This document shows, one piece after another, positions 33,227-41,564 of a stretch of DNA of 64,000 nucleotides. How positions within the stretch are numbered: position 1 is the first letter of the stretch; every line of letters starts with the position of its first letter. A program made the translations under genes and the position numbers. The notes beneath the pieces are model-generated. The model saw nothing but the letters and a program-made list of their open reading frames with translations. It made no database searches and had not been told where the DNA came from. The stretch comes from an uncultured Verrucomicrobiales bacterium (GTDB lineage: Bacteria > Verrucomicrobiota > Verrucomicrobiia > Verrucomicrobiales > Akkermansiaceae): contig CALFBI010000006.1 in NCBI GenBank assembly GCA_937951675.1, forward strand, positions 1 through 64,000, given 5' to 3'.

Positions 33227-33934
33227 TTAATGAAATGTTTTAATTGAGGCGAGATCACCTAGTTTTGCGGATTGGTCATTTTGTGCGAGGCTCTCAATGA
33301 GAACTCCGCAGACATCTTTTCGTGTTTCGGCGATCACCGCCTCCCCAATCGAATGGCCACCACGCTTCAACGTCATGATCATCCCGATTCGGGCGCCCAT
33401 TTTTTCACCGACGTTGAGAACGAGAAGTCCACTCTCACTGTCAATGCTGACGACACGAGCATGTTGCAATGTGCCGTAATCAACTTTGGGGCGCGGTTTG
33501 TGCCTCAGTCCAAGGGCAACGTCAAGCTCTCTCAGCTTAATTTCTACCTCCTTACGGATATCAGGGTCAGAAACCACTGCCGATTTGAGGTAATGTTGGA
33601 CTGTAGAAGAAAGCTGCATCGCTGCAGTTTCAATAGTATCAAGCTGGCGAGTCAGTAATTCGAGATCTGAAACAGCCTCCACTAATCGATCTTCTCCACT
33701 CCCGAGCAAATGAGTGCCGAGAGCTTCGAGACGAGTGCGAATTTTCGAAAGTGCAGCAGCACTTTCTTGTTCTCTCATATTTGCGCTCACAAGACTTTCT
33801 TTGAAAACCTTGTTTTGACGCTTCAATTTGGAAACCTGCGCTTCCAAAGACTCTCTGCTCACATCAGCCATTGCAGTGTGCCACATAAGAGTAGCACCTG
33901 CGAACACCGGTGTAAGTTGAGAGAGACGAATCAT
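33227..33934 (-). CDS. exported coiled-coil protein inserted in the S10 operon
   Basis: About 235 residues, unrecognised by family name. The ATG at 33934 gives a signal-like N-terminus (MIRLSQLTPVFAGATLMWHTAMA). Residues about 24-75 form a coiled coil (ESLEAQVSKLKRQNKVFKE), and helical sequence continues to about 150. The C-terminal 85 residues look like a small beta domain: ARVVSIDSESGLLVLNVGEKMGARIGM, then TLKRGGHSIGEAVIAE and LGDLASIKTF, a pattern seen in several verrucomicrobial and planctomycete envelope proteins. It lies on the ribosomal strand between rpsS (31 bases before) and rplV (27 bases after), so it must be co-transcribed. It has no counterpart in the standard S10 operon. Its function is unknown. 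Confidence 0.75.
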   Translation of the reverse strand: MIRLSQLTPVFAGATLMWHTAMADVSRESLEAQVSKLKRQNKVFKESLVSANMREQESAAALSKIRTRLEALGTHLLGSGEDRLVEAVSDLELLTRQLDTIETAAMQLSSTVQHYLKSAVVSDPDIRKEVEIKLRELDVALGLRHKPRPKVDYGTLQHARVVSIDSESGLLVLNVGEKMGARIGMIMTLKRGGHSIGEAVIAETRKDVCGVLIESLAQNDQSAKLGDLASIKTFH

Positions 33935-33965
33935 AAGAGTGGTGTGCTGTATCTGAAAAAACGGA

Positions 33966-34235
33966 TTACTTCTTCCCGACGCTTCCGTGGGATTTGAAAA
34001 TTCGGGTTGGAGCAAATTCCCCAAGCTTATGTCCTACCATGTTTTCGGTGACGTAGACTTGGATAAATGCTTTTCCTGCATGAACGTTGAAGTTGTGTCC
34101 AACGAATTCAGGAGTAATCATGGAGCGACGGCTCCATGTTTTGATAGGTTTTTTGTCGTTTCCTGCAACTGCTTTATCAATTTTGAGAAGCAATTTTTGG
34201 TCAACAAACGGTCCTTTTTTGAGTGATCTAGGCAT
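33966..34235 (-). CDS. rpsS: 30S ribosomal protein S19
   Basis: 89 residues of the small-subunit head. [65 protein letters not shown] and FKSHG are canonical. No Shine-Dalgarno sequence precedes the ATG. Normally followed directly by rplV; here the coiled-coil gene lies between. Confidence 0.96.
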   Translation of the reverse strand: MPRSLKKGPFVDQKLLLKIDKAVAGNDKKPIKTWSRRSMITPEFVGHNFNVHAGKAFIQVYVTENMVGHKLGEFAPTRIFKSHGSVGKK

Positions 34236-34251
34236 GATTCAATCAGTGAAA

Positions 34252-35094
34252 TTATTTTTTCTTCGATTTGCGACGTTCAATAATGAACTTATCGCTAGAT
34301 TTTTTCTTATTACGAGTCTTCTGACCCTTGGTGTGACCCCATGGTGACTTCAAGTGCTGACGTCCACCACCGGACTTTGATTTACCCTCACCACCACCAT
34401 TCGGGTGATCAACAGGGTTCATACACATCCCACGGACGGTAGGACGAACTCCCTGCCAACGTGTGCGGCCTGCTTTCGCAGAAACCTCATTCATGTGGTC
34501 ACGATTTCCTACTTGGCCGATCGTGCAATAGCACTTGTCGTTAATTTTACGGATCTCGCCAGATGGCATTTTCACGAGAGCATATCCTGCTTCGCGGTTA
34601 GAAAGGATTGCTTGCTGACCTGCAGCCCGAGCCACTTTACCACCAGCTCCAGGGACGAGCTCGATATTGTGAATCGCGGTCCCAAGAGGAACTTTGCTAA
34701 GAGGAAGAGCATTACCTGGTTTTGGTGGAGCTGATACGCCCGCCGAAACAGTGGCACCTACTTGAAGACCTACCGGAGCTAAAATGTAGCTTTTTTGACC
34801 ATCTTCGTATTTGATAAGAGCGATCCGGCAAGTGCGGTTTGGATCATACTCAATTGATTGAACCGTTGCGGCAACGTCAAGTTTCCGACGTTTAAAGTCG
34901 ACCAAACGATATTGACGTTTATGTCCTCCCCCAATGTGACGACAAGTGATGCGTCCTTGGTTATTCCGTCCACCACTTTTCTTAAGTGGGCGAAGAAGGC
35001 TTTTTTCTGGTTTACTTGTGGTGATCTCTTCGAACGTAGGAAGAACCTTGTAACGGTTCGAAGGAGTAACTGGTTTGAATGTTTTAAGTGGCAT
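34252..35094 (-). CDS. rplB: 50S ribosomal protein L2
   Basis: 280 residues, a peptidyl-transferase-centre protein. [37 protein letters not shown]-type block ([15 protein letters not shown]), [26 protein letters not shown] and the catalytic-site-proximal [19 protein letters not shown] with the conserved His are present. The C-terminus [23 protein letters not shown] is normal. It follows rplW by 52 bases. Confidence 0.97.
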   Translation of the reverse strand: MPLKTFKPVTPSNRYKVLPTFEEITTSKPEKSLLRPLKKSGGRNNQGRITCRHIGGGHKRQYRLVDFKRRKLDVAATVQSIEYDPNRTCRIALIKYEDGQKSYILAPVGLQVGATVSAGVSAPPKPGNALPLSKVPLGTAIHNIELVPGAGGKVARAAGQQAILSNREAGYALVKMPSGEIRKINDKCYCTIGQVGNRDHMNEVSAKAGRTRWQGVRPTVRGMCMNPVDHPNGGGEGKSKSGGGRQHLKSPWGHTKGQKTRNKKKSSDKFIIERRKSKKK

Positions 35095-35146
35095 AGCTCG
35101 CTATTCTTTTCGAATGGTTGTTCGCTTTTGCAGCAAGGATTAAAAT

Positions 35147-35431
35147 TTAGGCAAGATCGATGGTATCACCTTCTTTTAAGCGGACGACCGCTTTTTTCCA
35201 GTGAGCAGTGCGTCCAGCATCAGCGCGACGTCTGCGTTTTTGTTTTCCGTGACAATTCGCAGTGCGAACTTGGGTGACGGTAACTCCGAAGTGTTTTTGA
35301 ATCGCTTCTTTGATCTGAAGTTTGTTTGATTTGCGATCTACTTTGAAAACATATTCATTGTTCTGCTCTTGGAGCATTGATGCTTTCTCGGTGAGACGGA
35401 TCGTGTCGATGACGGTGTAAATATCGCTCAT
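35147..35431 (-). CDS. rplW: 50S ribosomal protein L23
   Basis: 94 residues at the tunnel exit, docking site for trigger factor and SRP. DTIRLTEKASMLQEQNNEYVFKVDRKSNKLQIKEAIQKHFGVTVTQVRTAN is typical, and KQKRRRRADAGRTAHWKKAVVRLKEGDTIDL ends it. The ATG at 35431, with AGGAA nine bases before it, is chosen over a further upstream codon that would add 15 unmatched residues overlapping rplD. Confidence 0.95.
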   Translation of the reverse strand: MSDIYTVIDTIRLTEKASMLQEQNNEYVFKVDRKSNKLQIKEAIQKHFGVTVTQVRTANCHGKQKRRRRADAGRTAHWKKAVVRLKEGDTIDLA

Positions 35432-35456
35432 GGGATGAGTTCCTTTCTTAAATGAG

Positions 35457-36065
35457 TTAGGCCGTGCGAGCGGCAAGAGTTTCGAAAGAGTCTTCTAAGA
35501 GAATGACCGCATTCGCATGAAGAAGTTGCTCGATGTTAACGTCTGAAGCAGAAGAAAGTTGAACGGGCTGAACATTACGACCAGCGCGTTTCGTTTCTTC
35601 GCTGAATTGTCCAACAATGAGAACTTTCTTAGCATCGGTGAGTTCCTTTACAGCAGAGATAAAAGACTTTGTCTTTCCATCTGCAACTTCGAAAGAAGGA
35701 ACTGAGAAGACGGCATCTGCTTTGATTTGCTCGCCGAGAACTTTACGAAGAGCGAGGCGGCGAACAGATTTAGGAACGTTTTTAGAGTAGTCACGTGGAC
35801 GTGGTCCAAAAACAACTCCTCCTCCGACAAAAATAGGCGCTTGGCGATCACCATGACGGGCGTTACCGGTTCCTTTTTGACGATAGATTTTCTTACCTGA
35901 ACCACGAACTTCTCCGCGAGTTTTGGTGCATGCCGTTCCGGCACGACGGTTAGCTTGATAAGCTACAACGAGATCGTGAACCGCTTGGTTTCCTTTCTCT
36001 GCGTTATCAACAACTTGAATTTTCGCTGCTGCAGCATCTTTGAGATTTAAAGTTTTCGCTGACAT
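35457..36065 (-). CDS. rplD: 50S ribosomal protein L4
   Basis: 202 residues. The tunnel-lining loop shows RAGTACTKTRGEVRGSGKKIYRQKGTGNARHGDRQAPIFVGGGVVFGP, the most conserved stretch, and the globular domain has PKSVRRLALRKVL. In E. coli L4 also represses its own operon by binding the S10 leader. It follows rplC by 21 bases. Confidence 0.96.
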   Translation of the reverse strand: MSAKTLNLKDAAAAKIQVVDNAEKGNQAVHDLVVAYQANRRAGTACTKTRGEVRGSGKKIYRQKGTGNARHGDRQAPIFVGGGVVFGPRPRDYSKNVPKSVRRLALRKVLGEQIKADAVFSVPSFEVADGKTKSFISAVKELTDAKKVLIVGQFSEETKRAGRNVQPVQLSSASDVNIEQLLHANAVILLEDSFETLAARTA

Positions 36066-36086
36066 AATATAAGGTCCTTGTTGAAA

Positions 36087-36743
36087 TTAAGCTTTTTTTG
36101 GAGCTGCTTTTTTAATTGCAGGACGAATGGTGACGATCGCTCCCTTGTGACCAGGAACAGATCCTGAAACAAGAATAACATTGTCTTCGGCACGCACTTG
36201 CACGATTTTGAGGTTTTGAACGGTGCGACGGTATTCCCCGTGACGACCTGGCATTTTTTGCCCTCTCCAGATTCGAGCAGGAGTAGAACCAGCACCAACG
36301 GCACCTGTTCTACGGTGCATCATGTGCCCGTGTCCATCTGGTTGACCTGCGAAGTGGTAACGTTTTACTACCCCTTGAAAGCCTTTTCCTTTTGTTGTTC
36401 CGATGACATCGATCCACTGCCCATCTTGGAAGAGTGCTGCTCCTGGGTGAGCTTCGTCTGTGTTAGGAAGAGCTTCGTCGTTATCGAAGCGAAATTCACG
36501 AATGACGCGCTTGGCGCTCGCTCCATTCTTTTTAAGGTGCCCGAGTTTAGCTTGGGTAAGGCGCTGTTCTTTTTGATCGCCGTAAGCAACCTGAACTGAG
36601 CTGTATCCTTCTTTTTCAGACGTTTTCGTCTGAACGAATTCGTTTCCTGAAATATCAATGACGGTGACAGAAGTCATGATGCCGCGCTCTTGGTCGAAGA
36701 CGCGAGTCATTCCTACTTTTTTACCGAGAAGTCCTAGTGACAT
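36087..36743 (-). CDS. rplC: 50S ribosomal protein L3
   Basis: 218 residues. LGLLGKKVGMTRVFDQERGIMTSVTVID opens it; VIGTTKGKGFQGVVKRYHFAGQPDGHG and the loop RRTGAVGAGSTPARIWRGQKMPGRHGEYRRTVQNLKI, which reaches the peptidyl-transferase centre, follow. The C-terminus is a short Lys/Ala run (IKKAAPKKA). It follows rpsJ by 42 bases. Confidence 0.96.
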   Translation of the reverse strand: MSLGLLGKKVGMTRVFDQERGIMTSVTVIDISGNEFVQTKTSEKEGYSSVQVAYGDQKEQRLTQAKLGHLKKNGASAKRVIREFRFDNDEALPNTDEAHPGAALFQDGQWIDVIGTTKGKGFQGVVKRYHFAGQPDGHGHMMHRRTGAVGAGSTPARIWRGQKMPGRHGEYRRTVQNLKIVQVRAEDNVILVSGSVPGHKGAIVTIRPAIKKAAPKKA

Positions 36744-36785
36744 AATTTTAAAGGTTAAATCTTTTTTCGTTTAATGCGGAAAGAC

Positions 36786-37094
36786 TTAGATCGTAATCGA
36801 AATGTCAACTCCAGCCGGAAGATTGAGTTTTTTGAGCTCATCAACTGTGCGAGCGGTAGGGTCCATAATATCAAGCAAGCGCTTATGGGTCCGGATCTCA
36901 AACTGCTCAGCAGATTTCTTATTCACGTGAACCGAACGGTTTACTGAGAATTTTTCGATTTTTGTAGGAAGCGGGACAGGTCCAGCAACCTTAGCTCCTG
37001 TGCGCTTGGCCGTTTCCACAATTTCTAATGCCGAGCGGTCGATGGCACGGTGATCGTAAGCGCGGAGGCGGATGCGAATTTTTTGATTATTCAT
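36786..37094 (-). CDS. rpsJ: 30S ribosomal protein S10
   Basis: 102 residues, small-subunit head protein that also joins NusB in antitermination. [77 protein letters not shown] and [11 protein letters not shown] are canonical. fusA is immediately upstream (56 bases) with no tuf gene between, unlike the E. coli str order, so rpsJ is probably read from the rpsL promoter. Confidence 0.97.
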   Translation of the reverse strand: MNNQKIRIRLRAYDHRAIDRSALEIVETAKRTGAKVAGPVPLPTKIEKFSVNRSVHVNKKSAEQFEIRTHKRLLDIMDPTARTVDELKKLNLPAGVDISITI

Positions 37095-37150
37095 TTGATT
37101 GTGGCTAGTTCGTTAAAGTGAGTTCTTAAAAGATATTTGGGTTAAGCGTT

Positions 37151-39310
37151 TTAGGCAGCGTAGGCTCCTCCGCGCTCAGCGATGATTTTTTCCAATACGT
37201 TTGGTGGGACCTGATCAAACCTTGAAGGCTCCATTGTGTAAGAAGCGCGCCCACTGGTAATGGTGCGCAAGTCGGTCGAATAACCGAACATTTCCGACAA
37301 AGGAACTTTAGCTTTGATAATGGCAGCATTTTGCTTTGTCTCCATGGACCCAATCAGGCCACGGCGACGGTTGCAATCCCCCATCACATCACCTTGGTAA
37401 TCTTCAGGGGTGGAAATTTCAACATCCATGATTGGCTCCAGAAGAACAGGAGAACCCTGTTGGAGCGCATTCTTCACGGCAAAAATGGCCGCCATACGGA
37501 AGGCATTTTCATTTGAGTCTACTTCGTGGTAAGAGCCGTCGATGATACTAATATCGAGGTCGACAACTGGGCTTGAAGCAATCACTCCCGTCGTCAATGC
37601 ATCATTGATTCCATTGCGAACGGCAGTAAGATATTCTTTAGGGATTGTTCCTCCCGTAATTTTGTTTTCAATAGTTGTTCCAACGCCTCTTTCAAGGGGC
37701 TTCACATCTAAGATCACATGACCGTATTGGCCACTGCCTCCGCTTTGCTTGACTAATTTACCTTCTCCTTTCGAAGGTTGAGTCATCGTTTCACGGTAAG
37801 CAATTTGTGGGCGACCAACATTAGCCTCCACTGAAAATTCTCTTCGCAGACGGTCGATAATCACTTCTAGATGAAGCTCTCCCATCCCTGCGATAATAGT
37901 TTGTCCTGTTTCATCATCTGTTTTGACAACAAAAGTCGGATCTTCCTCAGACAGCCGAGCTAAACCGAGTGCCATCTTATCTGAGTCAGCTTGTGTTCTT
38001 GGCTCTACTGCCATTGCGATCACAGGCTCGGGGAAAAGAGGTGGTTCAAGGAGTAACGCTCCTTTGAATTCACAAAGGGTGTCACCTGTTGTGACGTTTT
38101 TAATCCCTACGATCGCAGCAATATCACCTGCATAACAGGTCTCGATATCAGTGTGGTCATCAGCTTTTACTTTCAGAAGGCGCCCAATCCGTTCTTTCTT
38201 CTTAGTGCGGGGATTAAAGACCGTATCTCCTTTTGAGATACTTCCGGAATAAACTCGGATGAAAACAAGCTTTCCGAAAAACTTGTCGGACCAAAGCTTA
38301 AACGCAAGAGCACAGAATTTAGCGTCGTCGCTAGTTGGTGCCTCAATTTCAATAGACTCGTCTGAAGGGTCTTGCCCTTTCGCTGAATCGATATCAAGTG
38401 GGCTTGGGAGATAGTCAATGACTGCGTCAATCAGGTATTGAACTCCTTTATTTTTAAAGGCTGAACCTCCCGCCATTGGGATGATTCGATTAGAAATTGT
38501 TGCGCGGCGTAAGCCTGCTTTAAGCTCGGTGATACTAACGCCCTCTTCCATGAGGAATTTTTCTCCGATCTGCTCATCAACTTCAGCTACCGCCTCAAGA
38601 AGATCAGTATAAGCTTGAGATGCTTTTTCTTGCAATGCTACAGAAAGCTCGGTGACTTCATAAGTCGATCCTAGCTTATCATTGTCATTATAAAGAATCG
38701 CTTTTTGGTTAAGAACATCAATCTGCCCTTCTAGGCAGTCTTCAGCTCCGATCGGAATTAAAACAGGAATTGGATTAGCTCCAAGTTTTTCTCTGACTTC
38801 TTTAACGACGTTTTGGAAATCTGCCCCGGTGCGATCCATCTTATTGACGAACACGATACGGGGCACGTCATACTTGGAAGCTTGTCGCCAAACTGTTTCG
38901 GTCTGAGGCTGAACTCCAGCAACTCCACAGAATACAACAATAGCTCCATCTAAAACTCTTAGAGAACGTTCGACCTCTGCAGTGAAATCGACGTGCCCAG
39001 GAGTATCGATAATATTTACACAGTGCTTTTTGCCTGAGTAAAGCTTCTCAACACCCTCTTCTTCTTTTTGAGTCCAATCGCATGAAACAGCAGCGGAAGT
39101 GATCGTGATACCACGTTCTCTCTCCTGCTCCATATGATCAGTCGTCGTCGCCCCGTCATGAACTTCACCGATACGGTGAATCATTCCGGTGTAGAACAAA
39201 ATTCGCTCAGTCAACGTCGTCTTTCCCGCATCAATATGAGCAGCAATCCCGATATTACGGGTGTGCTCGAGCGGAAAGAGGCGTGTTGAACTGTTCGATT
39301 TGTCGGACAT
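37151..39310 (-). CDS. fusA: elongation factor G
   Basis: 719-residue GTPase that drives ribosomal translocation. G1 is AHIDAGKTT, the switch region contains TTDHMEQERERGITITSAA, G3 is DTPGHVDF and G4 NKMD. Domain IV shows YRETMTQPSKGEGKLVKQSGGSGQYG, and domain V VLLEPIMDVEISTPEDYQGDVMGDCNRRRG. Length is slightly above the usual 690-705. It lies between rpsG and rpsJ on the same strand, 36 bases from rpsG. Confidence 0.97.
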   Translation of the reverse strand: MSDKSNSSTRLFPLEHTRNIGIAAHIDAGKTTLTERILFYTGMIHRIGEVHDGATTTDHMEQERERGITITSAAVSCDWTQKEEEGVEKLYSGKKHCVNIIDTPGHVDFTAEVERSLRVLDGAIVVFCGVAGVQPQTETVWRQASKYDVPRIVFVNKMDRTGADFQNVVKEVREKLGANPIPVLIPIGAEDCLEGQIDVLNQKAILYNDNDKLGSTYEVTELSVALQEKASQAYTDLLEAVAEVDEQIGEKFLMEEGVSITELKAGLRRATISNRIIPMAGGSAFKNKGVQYLIDAVIDYLPSPLDIDSAKGQDPSDESIEIEAPTSDDAKFCALAFKLWSDKFFGKLVFIRVYSGSISKGDTVFNPRTKKKERIGRLLKVKADDHTDIETCYAGDIAAIVGIKNVTTGDTLCEFKGALLLEPPLFPEPVIAMAVEPRTQADSDKMALGLARLSEEDPTFVVKTDDETGQTIIAGMGELHLEVIIDRLRREFSVEANVGRPQIAYRETMTQPSKGEGKLVKQSGGSGQYGHVILDVKPLERGVGTTIENKITGGTIPKEYLTAVRNGINDALTTGVIASSPVVDLDISIIDGSYHEVDSNENAFRMAAIFAVKNALQQGSPVLLEPIMDVEISTPEDYQGDVMGDCNRRRGLIGSMETKQNAAIIKAKVPLSEMFGYSTDLRTITSGRASYTMEPSRFDQVPPNVLEKIIAERGGAYAA

Positions 39311-39345
39311 CGGTCGCGATGGCGAAGGTTAAAGAGAAAAGTTAA

Positions 39346-39819
39346 TTAGAAACGGAAGTGAGCGAAGGCACGGTTTGCCTGTGCCATCTTGTGAACATCG
39401 TCGCGTTTGCGAACAGAGTTCCCGGTGTTGTTTGCAGCTTCCTTGATTTCGTTACCGAGAGCGAGGTGCATCGGAGTTCCGCGGCGTGAGCGAGCGAAAT
39501 TAACGATCCAACGCATCGCGAGAGCTTCTGAACGAGCAGAATCAACCTCGAGTGGGACTTGGTAAGTAGCTCCCCCTACGCGGCGTGATTTAACTTCAAC
39601 GCGAGGTTTAGCATTCTCAATTGCACGGGTGATGACCTCGAGAGGATCAACTGTGTCTGTTCCATCGTTCGCTTTATCGATCGCACTATAAACGATTCTT
39701 TCAGCAAGAGAGCGCTTCCCGTCTTTCATCACTTTATTGATGAGAGTTCCGACAAGTTGGCTATCATACTTAGGATCGCGACGATCTGGTTTAGCGTGAA
39801 TTTTTTTACGGCGTGACAT
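39346..39819 (-). CDS. rpsG: 30S ribosomal protein S7
   Basis: 157 residues, primary head-assembly protein. MSRRKKIHAKPDRRDPKYDSQLVGTLINKVMKDGKRSLAERIVY, PRVEVKSRRVGGATYQVPLEV, RWIVNFARSRRGTPM and KRDDVHKMAQANRAFAHFR are canonical. In E. coli S7 represses translation within the str operon. It follows rpsL by 21 bases. Confidence 0.97.
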   Translation of the reverse strand: MSRRKKIHAKPDRRDPKYDSQLVGTLINKVMKDGKRSLAERIVYSAIDKANDGTDTVDPLEVITRAIENAKPRVEVKSRRVGGATYQVPLEVDSARSEALAMRWIVNFARSRRGTPMHLALGNEIKEAANNTGNSVRKRDDVHKMAQANRAFAHFRF

Positions 39820-39840
39820 GATTAAGTCTCAGTTAAAAAT

Positions 39841-40215
39841 TTACTTCTTAGGGCGCTTAGCACCGTATTTCGAGCGGGACTGCTTACGATCGCTCACTCC
39901 GAGGGTATCAAGTGCTCCACGAACAACGTGGTAACGAACACCTGGTAAATCCTTCACTCGTCCACCACGAACAAGAACAATCGAGTGCTCCTGAAGGTTG
40001 TGGCCTTCACCGCCAATATAGGCAATGACTTCGAAACCGTTGGTCAAACGAACTTTTGCGACCTTACGGAGAGCCGAGTTAGGCTTTTTTGGCGTTCTGG
40101 TATAAACCTGAAGACAAACACCACGGCGTTGTGGGCAATTTGATAAAGCCGGTGATTTCGACTTTACCTCAGCCTTTTTACGTCCCTTGCGGACTAATTG
40201 GTTGATGGTAGGCAT
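39841..40215 (-). CDS. rpsL: 30S ribosomal protein S12
   Basis: 124 residues, decoding-centre protein. [62 protein letters not shown] and [18 protein letters not shown] are canonical. The Lys in TPKKPNS and that in the second conserved loop (VKDLPGV) are wild type, so no classical streptomycin-resistance change is seen. It is the first gene of the large ribosomal transcript, about 240 bases downstream of a predicted promoter, with a folded leader between. Confidence 0.97.
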   Translation of the reverse strand: MPTINQLVRKGRKKAEVKSKSPALSNCPQRRGVCLQVYTRTPKKPNSALRKVAKVRLTNGFEVIAYIGGEGHNLQEHSIVLVRGGRVKDLPGVRYHVVRGALDTLGVSDRKQSRSKYGAKRPKK

Positions 40216-40266
40216 AGGATCCTGCGTGTTTTATTTAGAAATTTTCTCTTTTGAGCGGTCGTTAAA

Positions 40267-40329
40267 GGGTGCATTCCGTAAGACCGCGAGAAATTCTCTC
40301 GCAAGAGCCTGTTTTCCGGAGGTGCACCC
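40267..40329 (-). promoter_or_regulatory. folded leader RNA element before rpsL
   Basis: An outer stem GGGTGCA/TGCACCC (40267-40273 with 40323-40329), continued by CCG/CGG after a small internal loop, encloses an inner hairpin GCGAGA-AATTC-TCTCGC (40286-40302). It lies about 50 bases before the rpsL start. There is no T tract, so it is not a simple terminator. It may bind a ribosomal protein or mask the start region; that is inference. Confidence 0.45.
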
Positions 40330-40459
40330 GATAGTATCTTGAAATTCTGCTAAAGCTGCCTCGTTTCGGTCTCGAAACGTCTCAGACATGCGATGTGGGG
40401 CGCGCAATTTAGAAGCTTGAGACGATCTGACAAGACATTTTTTCATCTTAACTTCGATT

Positions 40460-40489
40460 TTATTACAAATTTGATTCTTAATCGATCAA
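40460..40489 (-). promoter_or_regulatory. candidate promoter of the rpsL-rplO transcript
   Basis: On the minus strand TTGATC (40489-40484) and TAATAA (40465-40460) are separated by 18 bases. It is the only consensus-like pair I found upstream of rpsL. Transcription would begin near 40453. Confidence 0.4.
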
Positions 40490-40552
40490 TTCGGCTCCCT
40501 TTTACCCGCTCTCTTATAAGAACAACGTCGGGAACTTCCCGCAAAGACCTCC

Positions 40553-41248
40553 TTATTCCAAAAGTGAACCTTCAAGCTCTTGGCAAAGATTTCTCCCTGA
40601 AAGCTGAGAAAGATAGGAAAGCTCTGGCCGCAAGACCTCAAAAGCCGGCTCTCCAGCAGGATCCTCTCTCCCACAATGAGTGCACGAACCAAACCCTGGA
40701 TACCCTGGGGCGCTTTGAGGATCGTTATCTGTATTAGGAAGCGTTATAATAGGCCGCCCTCCGGACTCTGATGGACTTTGAATCAAAATTGGATGAATCC
40801 AGCAAGTAAGAGGCTTGTGATACCAGGGGAGGTTTCCTTGCTCCATATCAAGCCGTTGAATCTGGCACCGCCCCTCTCCATCTAAAAAAGCACAACGAGT
40901 TTCCGCAAAATGACTTGGGTAATCCACGGCAAGCTCCTTTTTCTTTGCTTTCCGAGTCGCGGTTTTTAACAAAACCCCTTTTCCTTCAAAAAAAACAGAA
41001 GGCCAGTCTTCCCACTTCTTGACGAGCTCTCCCCGGTGCTTACCGAGCCAACCGGCGACGCCCTCTGATTCCTCTCTCGAAAGGTAAACCCCATCATGAC
41101 AACAAGTTGCGCGACACCGACTTAGCTCACAAGAGCGTATTTTAGCGTGAAAGGCGTCATGATCCAGATGTGCTTCTCTCACCTGTTGGATCAAAATTTG
41201 AGCCGTTTGAGGGTAAGCGGTAAGTTTTCGAGCTTGATCCATCATCAT
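40553..41248 (-). CDS. YkgJ-type cysteine-cluster protein
   Basis: 231 residues. A cysteine cluster near residue 40 (CELSRCRATCCHDGVYLS), then CAFLDGEGRCQIQ, PLTCWIHPI and CTHCGRED, fit the YkgJ-like families whose cysteines are thought to bind zinc or an Fe-S cluster. The activity of such proteins is unknown. Three ATG codons in a row (41248, 41245, 41242) are possible starts. It ends 337 bases from rpsL, in the same direction, and diverges from the 93-residue gene with only 20 bases between the start codons. Confidence 0.7.
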   Translation of the reverse strand: MMMDQARKLTAYPQTAQILIQQVREAHLDHDAFHAKIRSCELSRCRATCCHDGVYLSREESEGVAGWLGKHRGELVKKWEDWPSVFFEGKGVLLKTATRKAKKKELAVDYPSHFAETRCAFLDGEGRCQIQRLDMEQGNLPWYHKPLTCWIHPILIQSPSESGGRPIITLPNTDNDPQSAPGYPGFGSCTHCGREDPAGEPAFEVLRPELSYLSQLSGRNLCQELEGSLLE

Positions 41249-41268
41249 TCCTCTTTATCGCTCTGGGT

Positions 41269-41550
41269 ATGCCAATTCCATTTAAGGGAAGTCAGATTAT
41301 CTGTCATTACGATGTTCAATACCGTTGGATGCTTAAACGCCCCGATCGGTATACGGAACTTTGGATTGAAAGAGAAGAGGCTCCGGAAGGGCAAACCCTG
41401 ATCGCACAATGCCCGGCGATTTTTAATGCTGAGATCGTGCTCGAAGTCATTGATTGGTCTAAACTGAATGGCTGGGAACCTCTCAAGCGCGGAGATGATT
41501 TCATTTGCCGTTGGACCAAGCGCGGAATCAGCAAGGTCGCAGAAGCTTAA
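41269..41550 (+). CDS. small conserved-looking protein, unidentified
   Basis: 93 residues, no family recognised. Balanced composition with several Trp (YRWMLKRPDRYTELWIEREE, VIDWSKLNGWEPLKRGDDFICRWTKRG) reads like a small folded alpha/beta protein and not a chance frame. Neither a signal peptide nor a membrane helix is present. It is divergent from the YkgJ-like gene and convergent with yebC, whose stop is 15 bases away. Confidence 0.55.
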   Translation: MPIPFKGSQIICHYDVQYRWMLKRPDRYTELWIEREEAPEGQTLIAQCPAIFNAEIVLEVIDWSKLNGWEPLKRGDDFICRWTKRGISKVAEA

Positions 41551-41564
41551 AACAATCTCAGCTC

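Larger units (their letters stand above)
40216..40552 (-). other. rpsL leader region, no confident gene
   Basis: Between rpsL and the YkgJ-like gene lie 337 bases. On the minus strand they hold a predicted promoter (40460-40489), then a leader of about 240 bases with a long stem-loop (40267-40329). A 71-codon frame on the minus strand (40231-40446) covers the leader; it has no recognisable family, and I do not annotate it as a gene. Confidence 0.5.

Noticed and set aside
40231-40446. 71-codon minus-strand frame before rpsL
   Set aside because: No recognised family, no ribosome-binding site, and it overlaps a structured leader. It stays a possibility, noted in the leader finding.
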